A stretch of DNA of 64,000 nt from Streptomyces sp. HUAS MG91 (GTDB taxonomy: Bacteria; Actinomycetota; Actinomycetes; Streptomycetales; Streptomycetaceae): NCBI RefSeq assembly GCF_040529335.1, contig NZ_CP159534.1, forward strand, positions 5,518,001-5,582,000, written 5' to 3'. Shown in pieces: positions 34,808 through 45,319 of the stretch; the stretch's first letter is position 1; each line of letters begins with the position of its first letter. Both the position numbers and the translations under genes were made by a program. A model generated the notes under the pieces. That model was not told the DNA's origin, searched no databases, and saw only the letters and a list, made by a program, of their open reading frames with translations.

Positions 34808-35920
34808 GTGAGTTCCCCAGATCCGCAGGTTCGCGCAGCGCGAAACCCTTCAACCAGTCCGGCCGTGCGCGGCCCCGTCGTCGCGGTCACCGGTGCCGCG
34901 TCCGGCATCGGCGCCCTGCTCACCGAGCGGCTCGCCGCCTCCGACGAGATCAAGCAGGTGCTCGCCATCGACGAGCGGCGGGGCGAGTGCGCCTCCGCCA
35001 CCTGGCACGTTCTGGACGTACGGGATCCGGCCATCGCGGAGAAGCTGCGCGGCGCGGACGTCGTGGTGCACCTCGCGCTCGATCTCGATCTCGAGTCCGA
35101 CCCGGCGGCACGCACCGCCTACAACGTGCGCGGCACCCAGACCGTGCTCACCGCCGCCGCCGCGGCCGGTGTGCACCGCGTCGTGCTCTGCACCTCGGCC
35201 ATGGTCTACGGGGCCCTTCCCGACAACGAGCTGCCGCTCTCGGAGGACGCCGAGCTGCGCGCCACCGCGGAGGCGACCGGCGTCGGCGACCTCCTGGAGA
35301 TCGAGCGGCTGGCCCGCCGCGCCCCTCGCGCGCACCCCGGCCTCAACGTCACCGTGGTGCGTCCCTCGGTGCTCGTCGGCGGCATGGACACGGCCCTCAC
35401 GCGCTACTTCGAGTCCCCGCGCCTGCTCGTGGTGGCCGGTTCGCGGCCCGCCTGGCAGTTCTGCCACGTGGAGGACCTGTGCGGCGCGCTGGAGTACGCC
35501 GTCCTGGAGAAGGTCGACGGAGAGCTCGCGGTCGGCTGCGACGGGTGGCTGGAGCAGGAGGAGGTCGAGGAGCTGAGCGGGATCCGCCGCATGGAGCTGC
35601 CCTCGGCGGTCGCGCTCGGCGCCGCGGCCCGGCTGCACCGCATCGGCCTCACGCCCTCGCCCGCGGGTGACCTCGCCTACACGATGTACCCCTGGGTCGT
35701 CAGCGGGAGCAGGCTGCACGATGCCGGATGGCGGCCCCAGTGGACGAACGAGGAGGTCCTCGCGGAGCTCCTGGAGGAGGTCGCGGGCCGGCGCACTGTG
35801 GCCGGCCGGCGGCTCGGGCGCAAGGACGCGACGGCCGCGGGCGCGGCGGGCGCGACAGTGGCCCTGCTGGGTACGGCGGCCGTGGTGCGGCGGGTGCGCA
35901 AGGCCCGGCGGCGCATCTGA
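34808..35920 (+). CDS. NAD-dependent epimerase/SDR protein with C-terminal membrane anchor
   Basis: A 370-residue extended SDR: VVAVTGAASGIGALL (GxxGxxG), DVVVHLALDLDL, TAYNVRGTQTVL, and WQFCHVEDLCGALEY. At the catalytic site CTSAMVYG is followed by EATGVGDLLEIERLA, so the usual YxxxK is not obvious. The C-terminus (ATAAGAAGATVALLGTAAVVRR) forms a hydrophobic segment followed by basic residues, which could anchor it to the membrane. GTG 34808 has TGGAGA upstream. Substrate not determinable. Confidence 0.8.
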   Translation: MSSPDPQVRAARNPSTSPAVRGPVVAVTGAASGIGALLTERLAASDEIKQVLAIDERRGECASATWHVLDVRDPAIAEKLRGADVVVHLALDLDLESDPAARTAYNVRGTQTVLTAAAAAGVHRVVLCTSAMVYGALPDNELPLSEDAELRATAEATGVGDLLEIERLARRAPRAHPGLNVTVVRPSVLVGGMDTALTRYFESPRLLVVAGSRPAWQFCHVEDLCGALEYAVLEKVDGELAVGCDGWLEQEEVEELSGIRRMELPSAVALGAAARLHRIGLTPSPAGDLAYTMYPWVVSGSRLHDAGWRPQWTNEEVLAELLEEVAGRRTVAGRRLGRKDATAAGAAGATVALLGTAAVVRRVRKARRRI

Positions 35921-36043
35921 GGCACGGGGGCCGGACGGGAAGACCCCGCCGGCGGCCCCGCCGTGCGGAAAACCCGACTCCAAGCGGGTGCCCTGTAGGA
36001 GGCTCCAATTCACGGGTGCCGGACCGTACGGCACGATGAAGGC

Positions 36044-36508
<465 letters not shown>

Positions 36509-36611
36509 GGCTCCGGTTGCGTAACCGCCACCCTGCGGCGAGCGTTGACAGTGCGGATGGTTAATCTGCTGATCAGTCAGTTGCGGTCGCACATGGGGTC
36601 GGGAGGTCGGC

Positions 36612-36776
36612 ATGGCAGTGCTCTTGTGGCTGCTGATTCCGGTTGTCGCTGCGGTCGGCGCCGCGCTCTGGGGCTCGTGGGCCGGACGGAGCAGGCACAA
36701 GACGGGTGACGTCACCGAGCTCAGCGGGTACGAACGTTTCCGCGAGGCGATGGAGAAGTCCCACTCCGGGACGTGA
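36612..36776 (+). CDS. 54-residue single-pass membrane protein
   Basis: ATG 36612 with GGGAGG upstream opens a 54-codon frame. The product is one transmembrane helix (VLLWLLIPVVAAVGAALWG) followed by a charged tail containing SGYERFREAMEKS. High GC in third positions and the good ribosome binding site support it. No family recognised. It lies between moaE and a PDZ-Lon protease gene on the same strand. Confidence 0.65.
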   Translation: MAVLLWLLIPVVAAVGAALWGSWAGRSRHKTGDVTELSGYERFREAMEKSHSGT

Positions 36777-36849
36777 GGCCGCAGGGGCCGTCTCCCGTAC
36801 GGACCGGCCCCACAGGTGCACGCACGGGCCCGTCCCGTACTGTCGTTCC

Positions 36850-37938
36850 ATGCCACGCCGCACCGCGACGATGCTCGCCTCGACTCTGATGCTGATCGCG
36901 CTGCTCTGCGCGGGGGTCCTCATCAAAGTGCCCTACGCGGAGATGTCCCCGGGTCCGACGGTGAACACCCTCGCGGACCACGACGGCGAACCCGTCATCC
37001 AGATCGCCGGACACAAGACGTACGAGACCTCCGGGCATCTCAACATGACGACCGTCCGGGTCACCAGCGCCGACTTCAACATGAACCTGGTGTCGGCGGT
37101 CTACGGGTGGCTCGCCCACGACAGCATCGTGGTGCCGCACGACACCCTGTACCCGGACGGCCAGACGGAGGAGCAGTCCTCGCAGGAGAACGCCGAGGAG
37201 TTCAGCCAGTCCCAGGAGAGCGCCAAGGTCGCCGCCCTGGAGGAGCTGAACATCCCCGTGAAGTCGTGGGTGATCGTTTCCTCGGTCGTCAAGGACAGCC
37301 CCGCCGAGGGCCGGCTGCACGCCGGTGACGTCATCAAGGCCGTCGACGGCACCAGGATCACCAAGCCCGCCGACGTCGCCAAGCTGGTCACCAAGCACAA
37401 GGCCGGCGAGAACGTCGTGTTCACGGTCGTGCCCGTCAAGCAGGCCGCCGCCGCCGAGAAGGAGGGCAAGGAGGCGACCACGACGGAGAACGTGACGATC
37501 AGGACCGACAAGGCCGACGACGGCCGCGCGATCGTCGGCATCCAGGCCGGGACCGACCACACCTTCCCGTTCCAGATCGACATCAAGCTCGCCGACGTCG
37601 GCGGCCCCAGCGCCGGTCTGATGTTCTCCCTCGGCATCGTCGACAAGCTCACGCCCACCGATCTGACGGGCGGCAAGTTCGTGGCAGGCACCGGCACCAT
37701 CGACGACGACGGCAAGGTCGGCCCCATCGGCGGCATCGGGATGAAGCTCGTCGGCGCGCGCGACAAGGGAGCGCAGTACTTCCTGACGCCGAAGGACAAC
37801 TGCGCGACCGCGGCCAAGGACACCCCGAACGGGCTCACGCTCGTCAAGGTGGACACCCTGGACGACGCGATGGGCGCCCTGAAGGACATTCGCAGTGGCA
37901 ACACCGGCGCCCTGCCGAAGTGCACCGCCAAGAGCTGA
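36850..37938 (+). CDS. membrane-anchored PDZ-Lon (YlbL-like) serine protease
   Basis: A 362-residue protein. One N-terminal membrane anchor (about residues 7-27), a PDZ domain (about 120-215, including SPAEGRLHAGDVIKAVDG), then a Lon-type S16 protease domain with nucleophile in VGGPSAGLMFSLG (about residue 252) and Lys in GIGMKLVGARDKGA (about 298), the Ser-Lys dyad. TACTGT lies 6 nt before the ATG, a leaderless pattern. Homologues in Bacillus (YlbL) have been linked to cell-division control after DNA damage. Located outside the membrane, it probably degrades a specific surface or division protein. Confidence 0.88.
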   Translation: MPRRTATMLASTLMLIALLCAGVLIKVPYAEMSPGPTVNTLADHDGEPVIQIAGHKTYETSGHLNMTTVRVTSADFNMNLVSAVYGWLAHDSIVVPHDTLYPDGQTEEQSSQENAEEFSQSQESAKVAALEELNIPVKSWVIVSSVVKDSPAEGRLHAGDVIKAVDGTRITKPADVAKLVTKHKAGENVVFTVVPVKQAAAAEKEGKEATTTENVTIRTDKADDGRAIVGIQAGTDHTFPFQIDIKLADVGGPSAGLMFSLGIVDKLTPTDLTGGKFVAGTGTIDDDGKVGPIGGIGMKLVGARDKGAQYFLTPKDNCATAAKDTPNGLTLVKVDTLDDAMGALKDIRSGNTGALPKCTAKS

Positions 37939-37947
37939 GACACGGCT

Positions 37948-37995
37948 CTACGTAGAGGGGCGCTGCGGGATCTCCCGCAGCGCCCCTCTACGTAG
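37948..37995. terminator. bidirectional terminator, 23-bp perfect stem
   Basis: Arms 37948-37970 and 37973-37995 are perfectly complementary (CTACGTAGAGGGGCGC... and its reverse), between convergent genes. Confidence 0.85.
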
Positions 37996-38007
37996 TCGTG
38001 GAAAACC

Positions 38008-38550
38008 TCACTCGGCGAACGTCGCCGCCAGCGCCTCGGCGAGCCCCGGTACCAGGTCCGAGCCCGTGAGGACCTCGGTCGGCGAGTCCTTCTCGCGCAG
38101 CCGCAGGGCCGAGTCACGGGTCCCGTCGCGCAGCACCGCGACCGTCATCCGGACCTCCTGGCGGTCCGGGTGCTGGGCGACCCACTGGGTGAGCTTCTTG
38201 CCGGTGAGCCCTTCGGGGACGGACGCCTCGGCGGACGGCGGCAGCATCAGGCGCTCCACCGTCAGCGCACAGCCCGCGACGGCGTCGGGCCACGCGATGG
38301 TGCCGAGGAACTCGTCCAGCGGCTTGGAGGCGGGGATCTCGTCCTGGAGGATCGGGGTGAAGCCACTGCTCTCGCCCTCGCTCTCCAGGCCGAGCTGGGC
38401 GGCGAGGGCCGGTTCCTGGGTGCGCAGGGCGGCGGTGTCGACGAGGGCGAAGAGGCGTGCGGGCTGGTCCCAGCCCATGCCGGAGGCGTACTCGTCGATC
38501 TCGAGAACGGCCCGGGTGAGGGGGCTTGCAGCCATGGGGGTGTTGGACAT
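38008..38550 (-). CDS. PPA1309 family protein
   Basis: A 180-residue protein with the actinobacterial PPA1309-family pattern: LTRAVLEIDEYASGMGWDQP, LFALVDTAAL and ALRDPxx-like VAVLRDGTRDSALRLR. ATG 38550 has CAGGAT 7 nt upstream (leaderless); GTG 38556 is the alternative. The function is unknown. It faces the large UPF0182 membrane protein gene divergently, an arrangement conserved in actinobacteria, and probably shares its promoter region. Confidence 0.82.
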   Translation of the reverse strand: MSNTPMAASPLTRAVLEIDEYASGMGWDQPARLFALVDTAALRTQEPALAAQLGLESEGESSGFTPILQDEIPASKPLDEFLGTIAWPDAVAGCALTVERLMLPPSAEASVPEGLTGKKLTQWVAQHPDRQEVRMTVAVLRDGTRDSALRLREKDSPTEVLTGSDLVPGLAEALAATFAE

Positions 38551-38678
38551 GGTCACAATCCTGCCTCGTTCGTCCCCCGAAGCGGGAACTGAGTAAAGCC
38601 TGAGTAAGTTGCATAGGTGAGGGGTCCGCGATCTCGGGGGCCTGACAGATCGATTAGCGAACTATCGAGGTGCGCACC

Positions 38679-41612
38679 TTGGCTTTCCAGATGCCGGACC
38701 GGGGCGGGGGTCCGACGGGACCGCGGATCAGAGTGGGACGCCCCTCCCGGCGTGCCCGGACGCTGCTGCTGACGCTTGGCGTCCTGGCCGTGCTCGGCAT
38801 GGCCTTCGTCATGTTCTCCGGGTTCTGGACGGACTGGCTCTGGTACCGGTCGGTCAAGTACTCGTCCGTGTTCACGACGACGCTGCAGACGAAGATCGGA
38901 CTCTTCTTCGTCTTCGGTCTGCTCATGGCGCTCGCCGTGGGTGTGAACATCTGGCTGGCTCACCGGCTGCGCCCGCCGCTGAGCGCGATGTCGACGGAGC
39001 AGCAGAGTCTCGACCGCTACCGCATGGGCATCGCGCCCTTCAAGAAGTGGCTGCTGCTCGGGATCACCGCCCTCGTCGGCCTGATCGCGGGCGCCTCGGC
39101 CGCGAGCCAGTGGCGCACATGGCTGCAGTACGTGAACGGCGTGCCGTTCCACCAGAAGGACTCGCAGTTCCACCTGGACGTGTCGTTCTACGCGTTCGAC
39201 CTGCCCTGGTACCGCTTCCTGCTCGGCTTCGGCTTCGCCGCGGCCGTCATCGGCCTGGTCGCTGCCGCGCTGACGCACTACCTGTACGGCGGACTGCGCA
39301 TCACCAGCCCGGGCGCGCGCGCCACGGCGGCCGCGACGGGACACCTCTCCGTCCTCCTGGGCCTCTTCGTGGCCCTCAAGGCCGTCGCGTACTGGCTCGA
39401 CCGGTACGGGCTCGCGGTGAAGTCCAGCGACTTCAAGGCGACGGACAACTGGACGGGCCTCAGGTACGTCGACGCGACCGCGTACCTGCCGGCGAAGACG
39501 ATCCTGTTCTGCATCGCCGTCATCTGCGCCCTGCTGTTCTTCGCGACCCTGTGGCGGCGCACCTGGCAGCTGCCGGTCATCGGCTTCGGCCTGATGGTGC
39601 TCTCGGCGATCCTGATCGGCGGCCTGTACCCGGCCATCGTGCAGAAGTTCCAGGTGCAGCCGAACGAGCAGTCCAAGGAAGCGCCGTACATCAAGAAGAA
39701 CATCGACGCCACGCGCAAGGCGTACGGCATCGACAAGGCGACGGTCGGCGCCTACAACGGCGAGGGGTCCGACAAGGACACCAAGAAGCAGCGCGCCGAG
39801 GCCGACTCGGCGGCCAGCTACCGCCTGAACGACCCGAACATCGTGTCGCCGACCTTCCAGCAGCTGGAGCAGCAGCGGAAGTACTACCAGTTCCCGACGA
39901 CTCTCGACGTGGACCGCTACAACGGCCAGGACACCGTCGTGGGCCTGCGCGAGCTGAACCTCGGCAAGCTGGACAAGCGCAACTGGATCAACGACCACTT
40001 CGTCTACACGCACGGCTACGGAGCCGTGACGGCGAAGGGCACCTCCACCTCGCAGGGCGCCCCGCAGTTCACCGAGTCGGGCCTGCCGACCAGCGGTGAC
40101 CTCGGGGACTACAACCAGCGGATCTACTACGGCGAGAAGACGACGCAGTACTCGATCGTCGGCGGGCCGCAGAAGGAGCTGGACTACGAGCAGGAAGACG
40201 GCACGCAGAAGACCACGAGCTACAAGGGCCACAGCGGCGTCAACCTGTCGAACCCGATCAACCGCGCCGCGTACGCGGTGGCCTTCAGCGAACCGCAGAT
40301 CCTGTACTCCGGCGCCATCGGTGACGGCTCGCGGATCCTGTACAACCGCACGCCCAAGGAGCGCGTCGAGGCCGTCGCGCCCTGGCTGACCATCGACGGC
40401 GACGCGTACCCGACCGTCGTGAACGGCAAGATCAAGTGGATCGTCGACGCCTACACGACGTCGAACGGCTACCCCTACGCGTCCCGCACGACGCTCGGCG
40501 ACACCACGGCCGACTCGCTCAACCAGGGCGACAGCCAGCGCTCCGTGGTGGCGCAGCAGAACCAGGTCAACTACATCCGCAACTCGGTGAAGGCGACCGT
40601 CGACGCGTACACGGGCGAGGTCAAGCTCTACGCGTGGGACGAGAGCGACCCGGTCCTGAAGACCTGGGAGAAGGCGTTCCCCGGCACGGTGCAGCCCAAG
40701 AGCGACATCCCGGCCGACCTGAAGGAGCACCTGCGCTACCCGCAGGACATGTTCAAGGTCCAGCGGGAGCTGCTGAGCCTGTACCACGTGACGGACTCGG
40801 ACCAGTTCTACAACGCGTCCGACGCCTGGCAGGTGCCGAACGACCCGACCAAGAAGGACAACAGCGCGGTCCCGCCGTACTACCTGTCCATGAAGATGCC
40901 GGGTCAGAACAGCCAGCAGTTCTCTCTGACGACGACGTTCACCCCCAGTGGAAGGCCGAACCTCAGAGCCTTCATGGCGGTGGACGCCGACGCGACCAGT
41001 AGGGACTACGGCGCCATAAGGCTGCTGAGAGTCACCGAGGACAAGGTCCAGGGACCGGAGCAGGTACAGAACAAGCTCAATTCCTGGGACCCGGTGGCGA
41101 ACTGGGTGCGCGACATGAAGGGCGCCGACTCGACGGTCCTGTACGGCAATCTGCTGACAGTGCCACTCGACAGCGGCTTCCTCTACGTCGAGCCGATCTA
41201 CGCACAGGGGCGGAACTCCGAGTACCCGCTGATGCGCAAGGTCGCCGTCTCCTACGGAGACAAGATGGGCTTCGCCAACTCGCTCTCGGACGCGCTGAAC
41301 GACGCCTTCGAGGTGGACGGCGGCTCGTCGACCGAACCGGAGAAACCGGGCGGTGGGGACACGACCACCCCGACGGACTCCACGGTCAAGGAAGCCCTCG
41401 CGGACGCCGAGAAGGCCTTCGAGGCCGGTCAGAAGGCTCTGAAGGACGGCGACTGGGCCGCGTACGGCACGGCACAGGACGATCTGCAGAGCGCCCTGGA
41501 GCGTGCCGACAAGGCCCAGACGGAGGCCGAGAAGAAAGCCGGCAAGAACGGCGACGGCAAGTCCGGCGGCAGCGACAAGAGCGGTTCCGACGGCAAGAGC
41601 AGTGGCGGCTGA
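38679..41612 (+). CDS. UPF0182 family large membrane protein
   Basis: A 977-residue protein started at TTG 38679 ([11 protein letters not shown]) because GAGGTG lies 6 nt upstream; GTG 38670 and ATG 38691 are alternatives. The N-terminal 330 residues hold about seven membrane segments (including [14 protein letters not shown]). The large remainder is a soluble, probably external domain with [25 protein letters not shown] and [17 protein letters not shown]. The C-terminus is Lys/Gly/Ser-rich. The family is conserved across actinobacteria, with no known function. It is the homologue of the mycobacterial gene near whiB7. Confidence 0.9.
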   Translation: MAFQMPDRGGGPTGPRIRVGRPSRRARTLLLTLGVLAVLGMAFVMFSGFWTDWLWYRSVKYSSVFTTTLQTKIGLFFVFGLLMALAVGVNIWLAHRLRPPLSAMSTEQQSLDRYRMGIAPFKKWLLLGITALVGLIAGASAASQWRTWLQYVNGVPFHQKDSQFHLDVSFYAFDLPWYRFLLGFGFAAAVIGLVAAALTHYLYGGLRITSPGARATAAATGHLSVLLGLFVALKAVAYWLDRYGLAVKSSDFKATDNWTGLRYVDATAYLPAKTILFCIAVICALLFFATLWRRTWQLPVIGFGLMVLSAILIGGLYPAIVQKFQVQPNEQSKEAPYIKKNIDATRKAYGIDKATVGAYNGEGSDKDTKKQRAEADSAASYRLNDPNIVSPTFQQLEQQRKYYQFPTTLDVDRYNGQDTVVGLRELNLGKLDKRNWINDHFVYTHGYGAVTAKGTSTSQGAPQFTESGLPTSGDLGDYNQRIYYGEKTTQYSIVGGPQKELDYEQEDGTQKTTSYKGHSGVNLSNPINRAAYAVAFSEPQILYSGAIGDGSRILYNRTPKERVEAVAPWLTIDGDAYPTVVNGKIKWIVDAYTTSNGYPYASRTTLGDTTADSLNQGDSQRSVVAQQNQVNYIRNSVKATVDAYTGEVKLYAWDESDPVLKTWEKAFPGTVQPKSDIPADLKEHLRYPQDMFKVQRELLSLYHVTDSDQFYNASDAWQVPNDPTKKDNSAVPPYYLSMKMPGQNSQQFSLTTTFTPSGRPNLRAFMAVDADATSRDYGAIRLLRVTEDKVQGPEQVQNKLNSWDPVANWVRDMKGADSTVLYGNLLTVPLDSGFLYVEPIYAQGRNSEYPLMRKVAVSYGDKMGFANSLSDALNDAFEVDGGSSTEPEKPGGGDTTTPTDSTVKEALADAEKAFEAGQKALKDGDWAAYGTAQDDLQSALERADKAQTEAEKKAGKNGDGKSGGSDKSGSDGKSSGG

Positions 41613-41681
41613 GAAGCAGAGGGGCAGGTCGGAGGCTGAGTGAGCACCACCCCGCGCCGTGGTACGGTTGCAACACAACGG

Positions 41682-41755
41682 CGCGGGGTGGAGCAGCTCG
41701 GTAGCTCGCTGGGCTCATAACCCAGAGGTCGCAGGTTCAAATCCTGTCCCCGCTA
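41682..41755 (+). tRNA. initiator tRNA-fMet (CAT), copy 1
   Basis: A complete cloverleaf of 74 nt, anticodon CAT. Initiator features: position 1 C does not pair with position 72 (T), three G:C pairs next to the anticodon loop (GGG-CTCATAA-CCC), and A11:T24. CCA is not encoded. TACGGT at 41663-41668 is a plausible -10. Identical to the copy at 44019-44092. Confidence 0.95.
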
Positions 41756-41763
41756 CTGATGAT

Positions 41764-41797
41764 CGAAGGCTCGGAAGCTAAGGCTTCCGGGCCTTCG
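41764..41797 (+). terminator. terminator after initiator tRNA copy 1
   Basis: CGAAGGCTCGGAAGC pairs with GCTTCCGGGCCTTCG (one T-G wobble) around a TAAG loop, 8 nt after the tRNA. The following 250 bp (41798-42046) before the Sel1 gene hold nothing I can identify. Confidence 0.75.
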
Positions 41798-42046
41798 GTG
41801 CGTCAGGGCACCGGGTGTCATGAGTCACTGGCATGTGCGGTGCGATCCCGGTGACTCGGTACACGTGCTCAGTCCGTATCAGAGATGTACCAGGTGCGTC
41901 CCAGGTACGTGCGAAGAATGCTTCACCCGGGGAGACTTGGGGAATCTGTGTTTCACTTATCTCTCTGTGGGCATGTCGACAAAACGCTGAAGTGACCTCA
42001 CTGGCTGCGGTATTCACGATGTACCCAGGTTGCAGGTGGTGCGACG

Positions 42047-43852
42047 ATGGACGTTATGGGGGACAAGGCAACTCTGTTGGAGACAGGGCGGTTTGTGCAG
42101 CCGACAGATCGGGACGAACCCGGTGAAGCTGCCGAAGAAGCACGCCAGCGGCTGGCCGCGGAGGCCGGCGACGTCGAGGCGATGAGCGTCCTCGGCGCCA
42201 TGCTGCTGCGCCGCGGTGATCTCGACGGGGCCGAGCCTCTGCTGCGCAACGCCACGAGCGTGGGCGACCGGGCCGCCGCCAACAATCTGGGTGTCCTGCT
42301 GCACCAGCGGGGCTACGCCGACGAAGCCGCGGGATGGTGGCGCATCGCCGCCGTCGCCGGCTCCGCCGCCGCAGCCCACGCCCTGGGCAGGCACCACCGC
42401 GAGCGCGGCGACGAGCCCGCCGCCGAGTACTGGCTGCGCCAGTCCGCCGAGCAGGGGCACACGCTCGGCGCGTACGCCCTCGCCGACCTCCTGGAGCACC
42501 GCAGCGACGTCGGCGCCGAGCGCTGGATGCGGGTCGCCGCCGAGCGGGGGCATCGGGAGGCCGCGTACCGCCTCGCCCGCGCGCTCGACCGCAAGGGCGG
42601 CACCGACGTGCTGGTGGCGGGGGACAGCAGGAACCCCGCAGAGGAAGCCGAGCAGTGGTACCGCCAGGCCGCCGCGCGCGGGCACCGCAGGGGCGCGCTG
42701 CACCTCGGCGCGATCCTGGAGAAGCGCGGCGAGCTGAAGGAGGCCGGCCGCTGGTACCTGACGTCCGCCAAGGACGGCGAGCCGCGCGCCGCGTGCGCCC
42801 TCGCCTTCCTGCTGCGCGACGCGGGCGACGAGGAGAGCGCCGCCGTGTGGTGGCTGCGCGCCGCCCAGGACGGCGACGGCAACGCCGCGAACGCGCTGGG
42901 CGCGCTGCACGCCGGACGCGGCGAGACCCAGACCGCCGAGCGCTGGTACCGGGCCGCCATGGACGCGGGCGACAACAACGGCGCGTACAACCTCGGCCTG
43001 CTGTGCGCCGAGCAGAAGCGCACCGCGCAGGCCGAGGACTGGTACCGGCGCGCCGCCTACGCCGGGCACCGCGAGGCGGCCAACGCGCTCGCCGTGCTGC
43101 TCCTGCAGAACGGGGACGCGGTCGGGGCCGAGCCCTGGTTCTCCAAGGCCGCCGAGGCGGGCAGCGTCGACGCCGCCTTCAACCTGGGCATCCTCTACGC
43201 GGGTCGCGAGGAGGAGGAGTCGGCTCTCAAGGCGGTCCAGTGGTACGAGCGGGCCGCGGCCGGCGGGCACACCGAGGCCGCGCTCCAGGCGGGCATCGCG
43301 CGACTGCGCGACGGCGACGAGCAGGGCGCCGAGCGGCATCTGCGGTGCGCGGCGGGCGGGGGCAGCCCCGAGGCCGCGTACCGGCTCGCCTCGCTGCTCG
43401 ACCTGCGGACGCCGCCCGCACCCCGGCACGAGCTGGGGGAGCCGGTCACGGAGAAGACCGAGTGCGAGGAGTGGTACGAGCGGGCCGCCGAGCACGGGCA
43501 CCGGCGCGCGCAGGTGCGGGTCGGGATGCTGGCCGCCGCGCGCGGGGACGTCGTCGAGGCCGCACGGTGGTACCGGGAGGCCGCGGAGGCCGGATCGCGC
43601 AACGGGGCGTTCAATCTCGGGCTGCTGCTCGCGCGGGAGGGCAGTGAGCCGGAGGCGGCGCTGTGGTGGACCCGGGCGGCTGATGCGGGGCACGGGCGGG
43701 CGGCGTTGCGGCTGGCTCTGCTGTGTGCGCGGCGCGGGGAGCTGGCTGCCGGGCAGAAGTGGGCGTCCCGGGCTGTGGAGCTGGGGCCCGCCGAGGTCGC
43801 CGAGCGGGCCGGGCGGCTTCGGGACGCCTTGCGGCAGGAGCTGTCCGCGTAG
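42047..43852 (+). CDS. Sel1/TPR-repeat protein
   Basis: A 601-residue protein made almost entirely of about 36-residue Sel1-like repeats with the pattern A-x-x-WYRxAA-xxG-xxxA-xxLG (examples AAVWWLRAAQDGDGNAANALG and EQWYRQAAARGHRRGAL). Such solenoids are adaptor scaffolds for protein complexes. No signal or membrane segment. ATG 42047 is used (GGTGG about 9 nt before); ATG 42056 is an alternative. It lies exactly between two identical initiator tRNA genes, all on the + strand. Partners unknown. Confidence 0.85.
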   Translation: MDVMGDKATLLETGRFVQPTDRDEPGEAAEEARQRLAAEAGDVEAMSVLGAMLLRRGDLDGAEPLLRNATSVGDRAAANNLGVLLHQRGYADEAAGWWRIAAVAGSAAAAHALGRHHRERGDEPAAEYWLRQSAEQGHTLGAYALADLLEHRSDVGAERWMRVAAERGHREAAYRLARALDRKGGTDVLVAGDSRNPAEEAEQWYRQAAARGHRRGALHLGAILEKRGELKEAGRWYLTSAKDGEPRAACALAFLLRDAGDEESAAVWWLRAAQDGDGNAANALGALHAGRGETQTAERWYRAAMDAGDNNGAYNLGLLCAEQKRTAQAEDWYRRAAYAGHREAANALAVLLLQNGDAVGAEPWFSKAAEAGSVDAAFNLGILYAGREEEESALKAVQWYERAAAGGHTEAALQAGIARLRDGDEQGAERHLRCAAGGGSPEAAYRLASLLDLRTPPAPRHELGEPVTEKTECEEWYERAAEHGHRRAQVRVGMLAAARGDVVEAARWYREAAEAGSRNGAFNLGLLLAREGSEPEAALWWTRAADAGHGRAALRLALLCARRGELAAGQKWASRAVELGPAEVAERAGRLRDALRQELSA

Positions 43853-44018
43853 GGCTGAGACGGGGTCGGGGCCCGATGAGCGCTTGCCCCGCGCCGGGGT
43901 GCCGCCCCGCCCACCCTGCCGCCCCGGGCGGCGAGCAGGCGGGGATTGCCCCAGGCGGGGGGCTCGGTGGAAGGGATTTGCGCTGGTCGGGGGTGGCGCG
44001 TAAGGTTGTGTTCACCGA

Positions 44019-44092
44019 CGCGGGGTGGAGCAGCTCGGTAGCTCGCTGGGCTCATAACCCAGAGGTCGCAGGTTCAAATCCTGTCCCCGCTA
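44019..44092 (+). tRNA. initiator tRNA-fMet (CAT), copy 2
   Basis: Identical in all 74 positions to the copy at 41682, with the same C1/T72 mismatch, three anticodon-stem G:C pairs and no encoded CCA. TAAGGT at 44001-44006 is the likely -10. Confidence 0.95.
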
Positions 44093-44101
44093 CTGAAAGT
44101 C

Positions 44102-44134
44102 CGAAGCCCGGAATCATCAAGGTTCCGGGCTTCG
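44102..44134. terminator. terminator after initiator tRNA copy 2
   Basis: CGAAGCCCGGAA (44102-44113) pairs perfectly with TTCCGGGCTTCG (44123-44134). It lies between the tRNA and the convergent ABC-transporter gene, so it may serve both. Confidence 0.8.
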
Positions 44135-44140
44135 GCGTGT

Positions 44141-45280
44141 TCACGGCTTGTGGCCCACCGCCTCCTCGTACAGCTTCCTGTCCACCGTCCTCGACTCCGG
44201 CAGCGGATCGCCCTTCGAGACCCCGGCCGCCGCGTACGCCTTCTGCAGCCGGTCCGTCGTGCCGGCGCGGATCTCCCAGTCCATGCGGAGCGAGGGCGTC
44301 GACTCCAGGACCTTCTTGTCGGTCTTCAGGAGCGTGGCCAGCTCCGTGACGAAGGCCGGGTCCTTCTTGTAGTCGCCCGCGAAGTACGTGTTCACCGTGC
44401 GGATGTACGCGCGCAGGAACGCCACGCCCGCGTCCGGGTCCTCGGAGAGCAGGTTCGGGCCGAACAGCAGGCCGCCCAGCGGCTCGCCCAGGGGCTGGCC
44501 GCCGAGGAACGCGTAGCGCTTGTCTCCGTCGACCTTGCGCCAGACCGGGTCGAGCAGCCAGGCGGAGTCGACGCCGCCGTTCTGCAGTGCGGTCAGCACG
44601 TCCGCCGAGCCGAGCTGCTGGAACTGGATCTTGTCGAGGCCGCCGCCGTGCTTCTTCAGCGCCGTGTTCATCGGGTACGAGATGACCGAGCCCTTGCCGA
44701 TCATCGTGCCCATCTTCCGGCCCGCCATCGGGACGTGGGACGCGCTCTCGCCGTTCTTCAGGCGGACCCACAGGCCGCTCTTCGACTTCGGGTCGGGGGA
44801 GAAGTTGCCCGCGACCCACTTGATGTCGAAGCCGCCCAGGATGCCGTTCATGACGGCCGCCTCGGGGGCCGCCCACTGCGCGTCGATGTCGCCCTTCGCC
44901 AGCAGGGGGAGTGCGTCGGGGGTGGGCAGGACCTTGAGCGTGACGTCCAGGCCCTCCTTCTTGAACTCGCCCTTCTCGACGGCCATTTCGAGCGGCGCCA
45001 CGTACTCGGCGCTGAGGGTGCCGGTCGCGACGGTCAGCTTGCGGGGCTTCGCGAGTTTCACGGGTGCGGGGGCGCCGGACGCGCAGCGCGCGGGCTCGCG
45101 GTCGGTCGCCAGGTCGGACGGGTCGGTCCAGCTGCCCCTGCCGCAACCGTCGACCGCCTTGATCGTGCGGGGCGCGGCCGCGGATCCGGACGAGCCGGTG
45201 TCGTTCCCGCCGCAGGCCGCGGTGGTGAGGAGCAGGGCGCCGGTCGCGAGCAGGGCCGTACCCAGGTGTCTGGTGCGCAT
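44141..45280 (-). CDS. ABC transporter substrate-binding lipoprotein (SsuA/NMT1-like)
   Basis: A 379-residue lipoprotein, ATG 45280 with GGAGG 5 nt upstream. The signal ends in lipobox LTTAAC. The mature protein has the bilobal SsuA/TauA/NMT1-type fold: LTVATGTLSAEYVAPLEMAVEKG, LAKGDIDAQWAAPEAAV and TALQNGGVDSAWLLDPVW. Ligands of this family are sulfonates, nitrate, thiamine precursors and related small molecules; the ligand is not readable from sequence. Shares an operon with the permease and ATPase upstream. Confidence 0.88.
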   Translation of the reverse strand: MRTRHLGTALLATGALLLTTAACGGNDTGSSGSAAAPRTIKAVDGCGRGSWTDPSDLATDREPARCASGAPAPVKLAKPRKLTVATGTLSAEYVAPLEMAVEKGEFKKEGLDVTLKVLPTPDALPLLAKGDIDAQWAAPEAAVMNGILGGFDIKWVAGNFSPDPKSKSGLWVRLKNGESASHVPMAGRKMGTMIGKGSVISYPMNTALKKHGGGLDKIQFQQLGSADVLTALQNGGVDSAWLLDPVWRKVDGDKRYAFLGGQPLGEPLGGLLFGPNLLSEDPDAGVAFLRAYIRTVNTYFAGDYKKDPAFVTELATLLKTDKKVLESTPSLRMDWEIRAGTTDRLQKAYAAAGVSKGDPLPESRTVDRKLYEEAVGHKP

Positions 45281-45319
45281 GGAACCTCCGTACGAGTACA
45301 CGGAAAGCCGAGGGAGAGG

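Noticed and set aside
36545..36567. TTGACA with TAATCT as a promoter for the 54-aa gene
   Set aside because: The spacing between the two elements is only 11 nt, too short for a housekeeping promoter.
38553..41678. A 1041-codon open frame on the minus strand
   Set aside because: Antisense shadow of the UPF0182 gene caused by high GC; Arg/Val-rich without domains.
41778..42017. A 79-codon minus-strand frame between the tRNA and the Sel1 gene
   Set aside because: No ribosome binding site, low third-position GC compared with neighbours, and overlap with the tRNA terminator.
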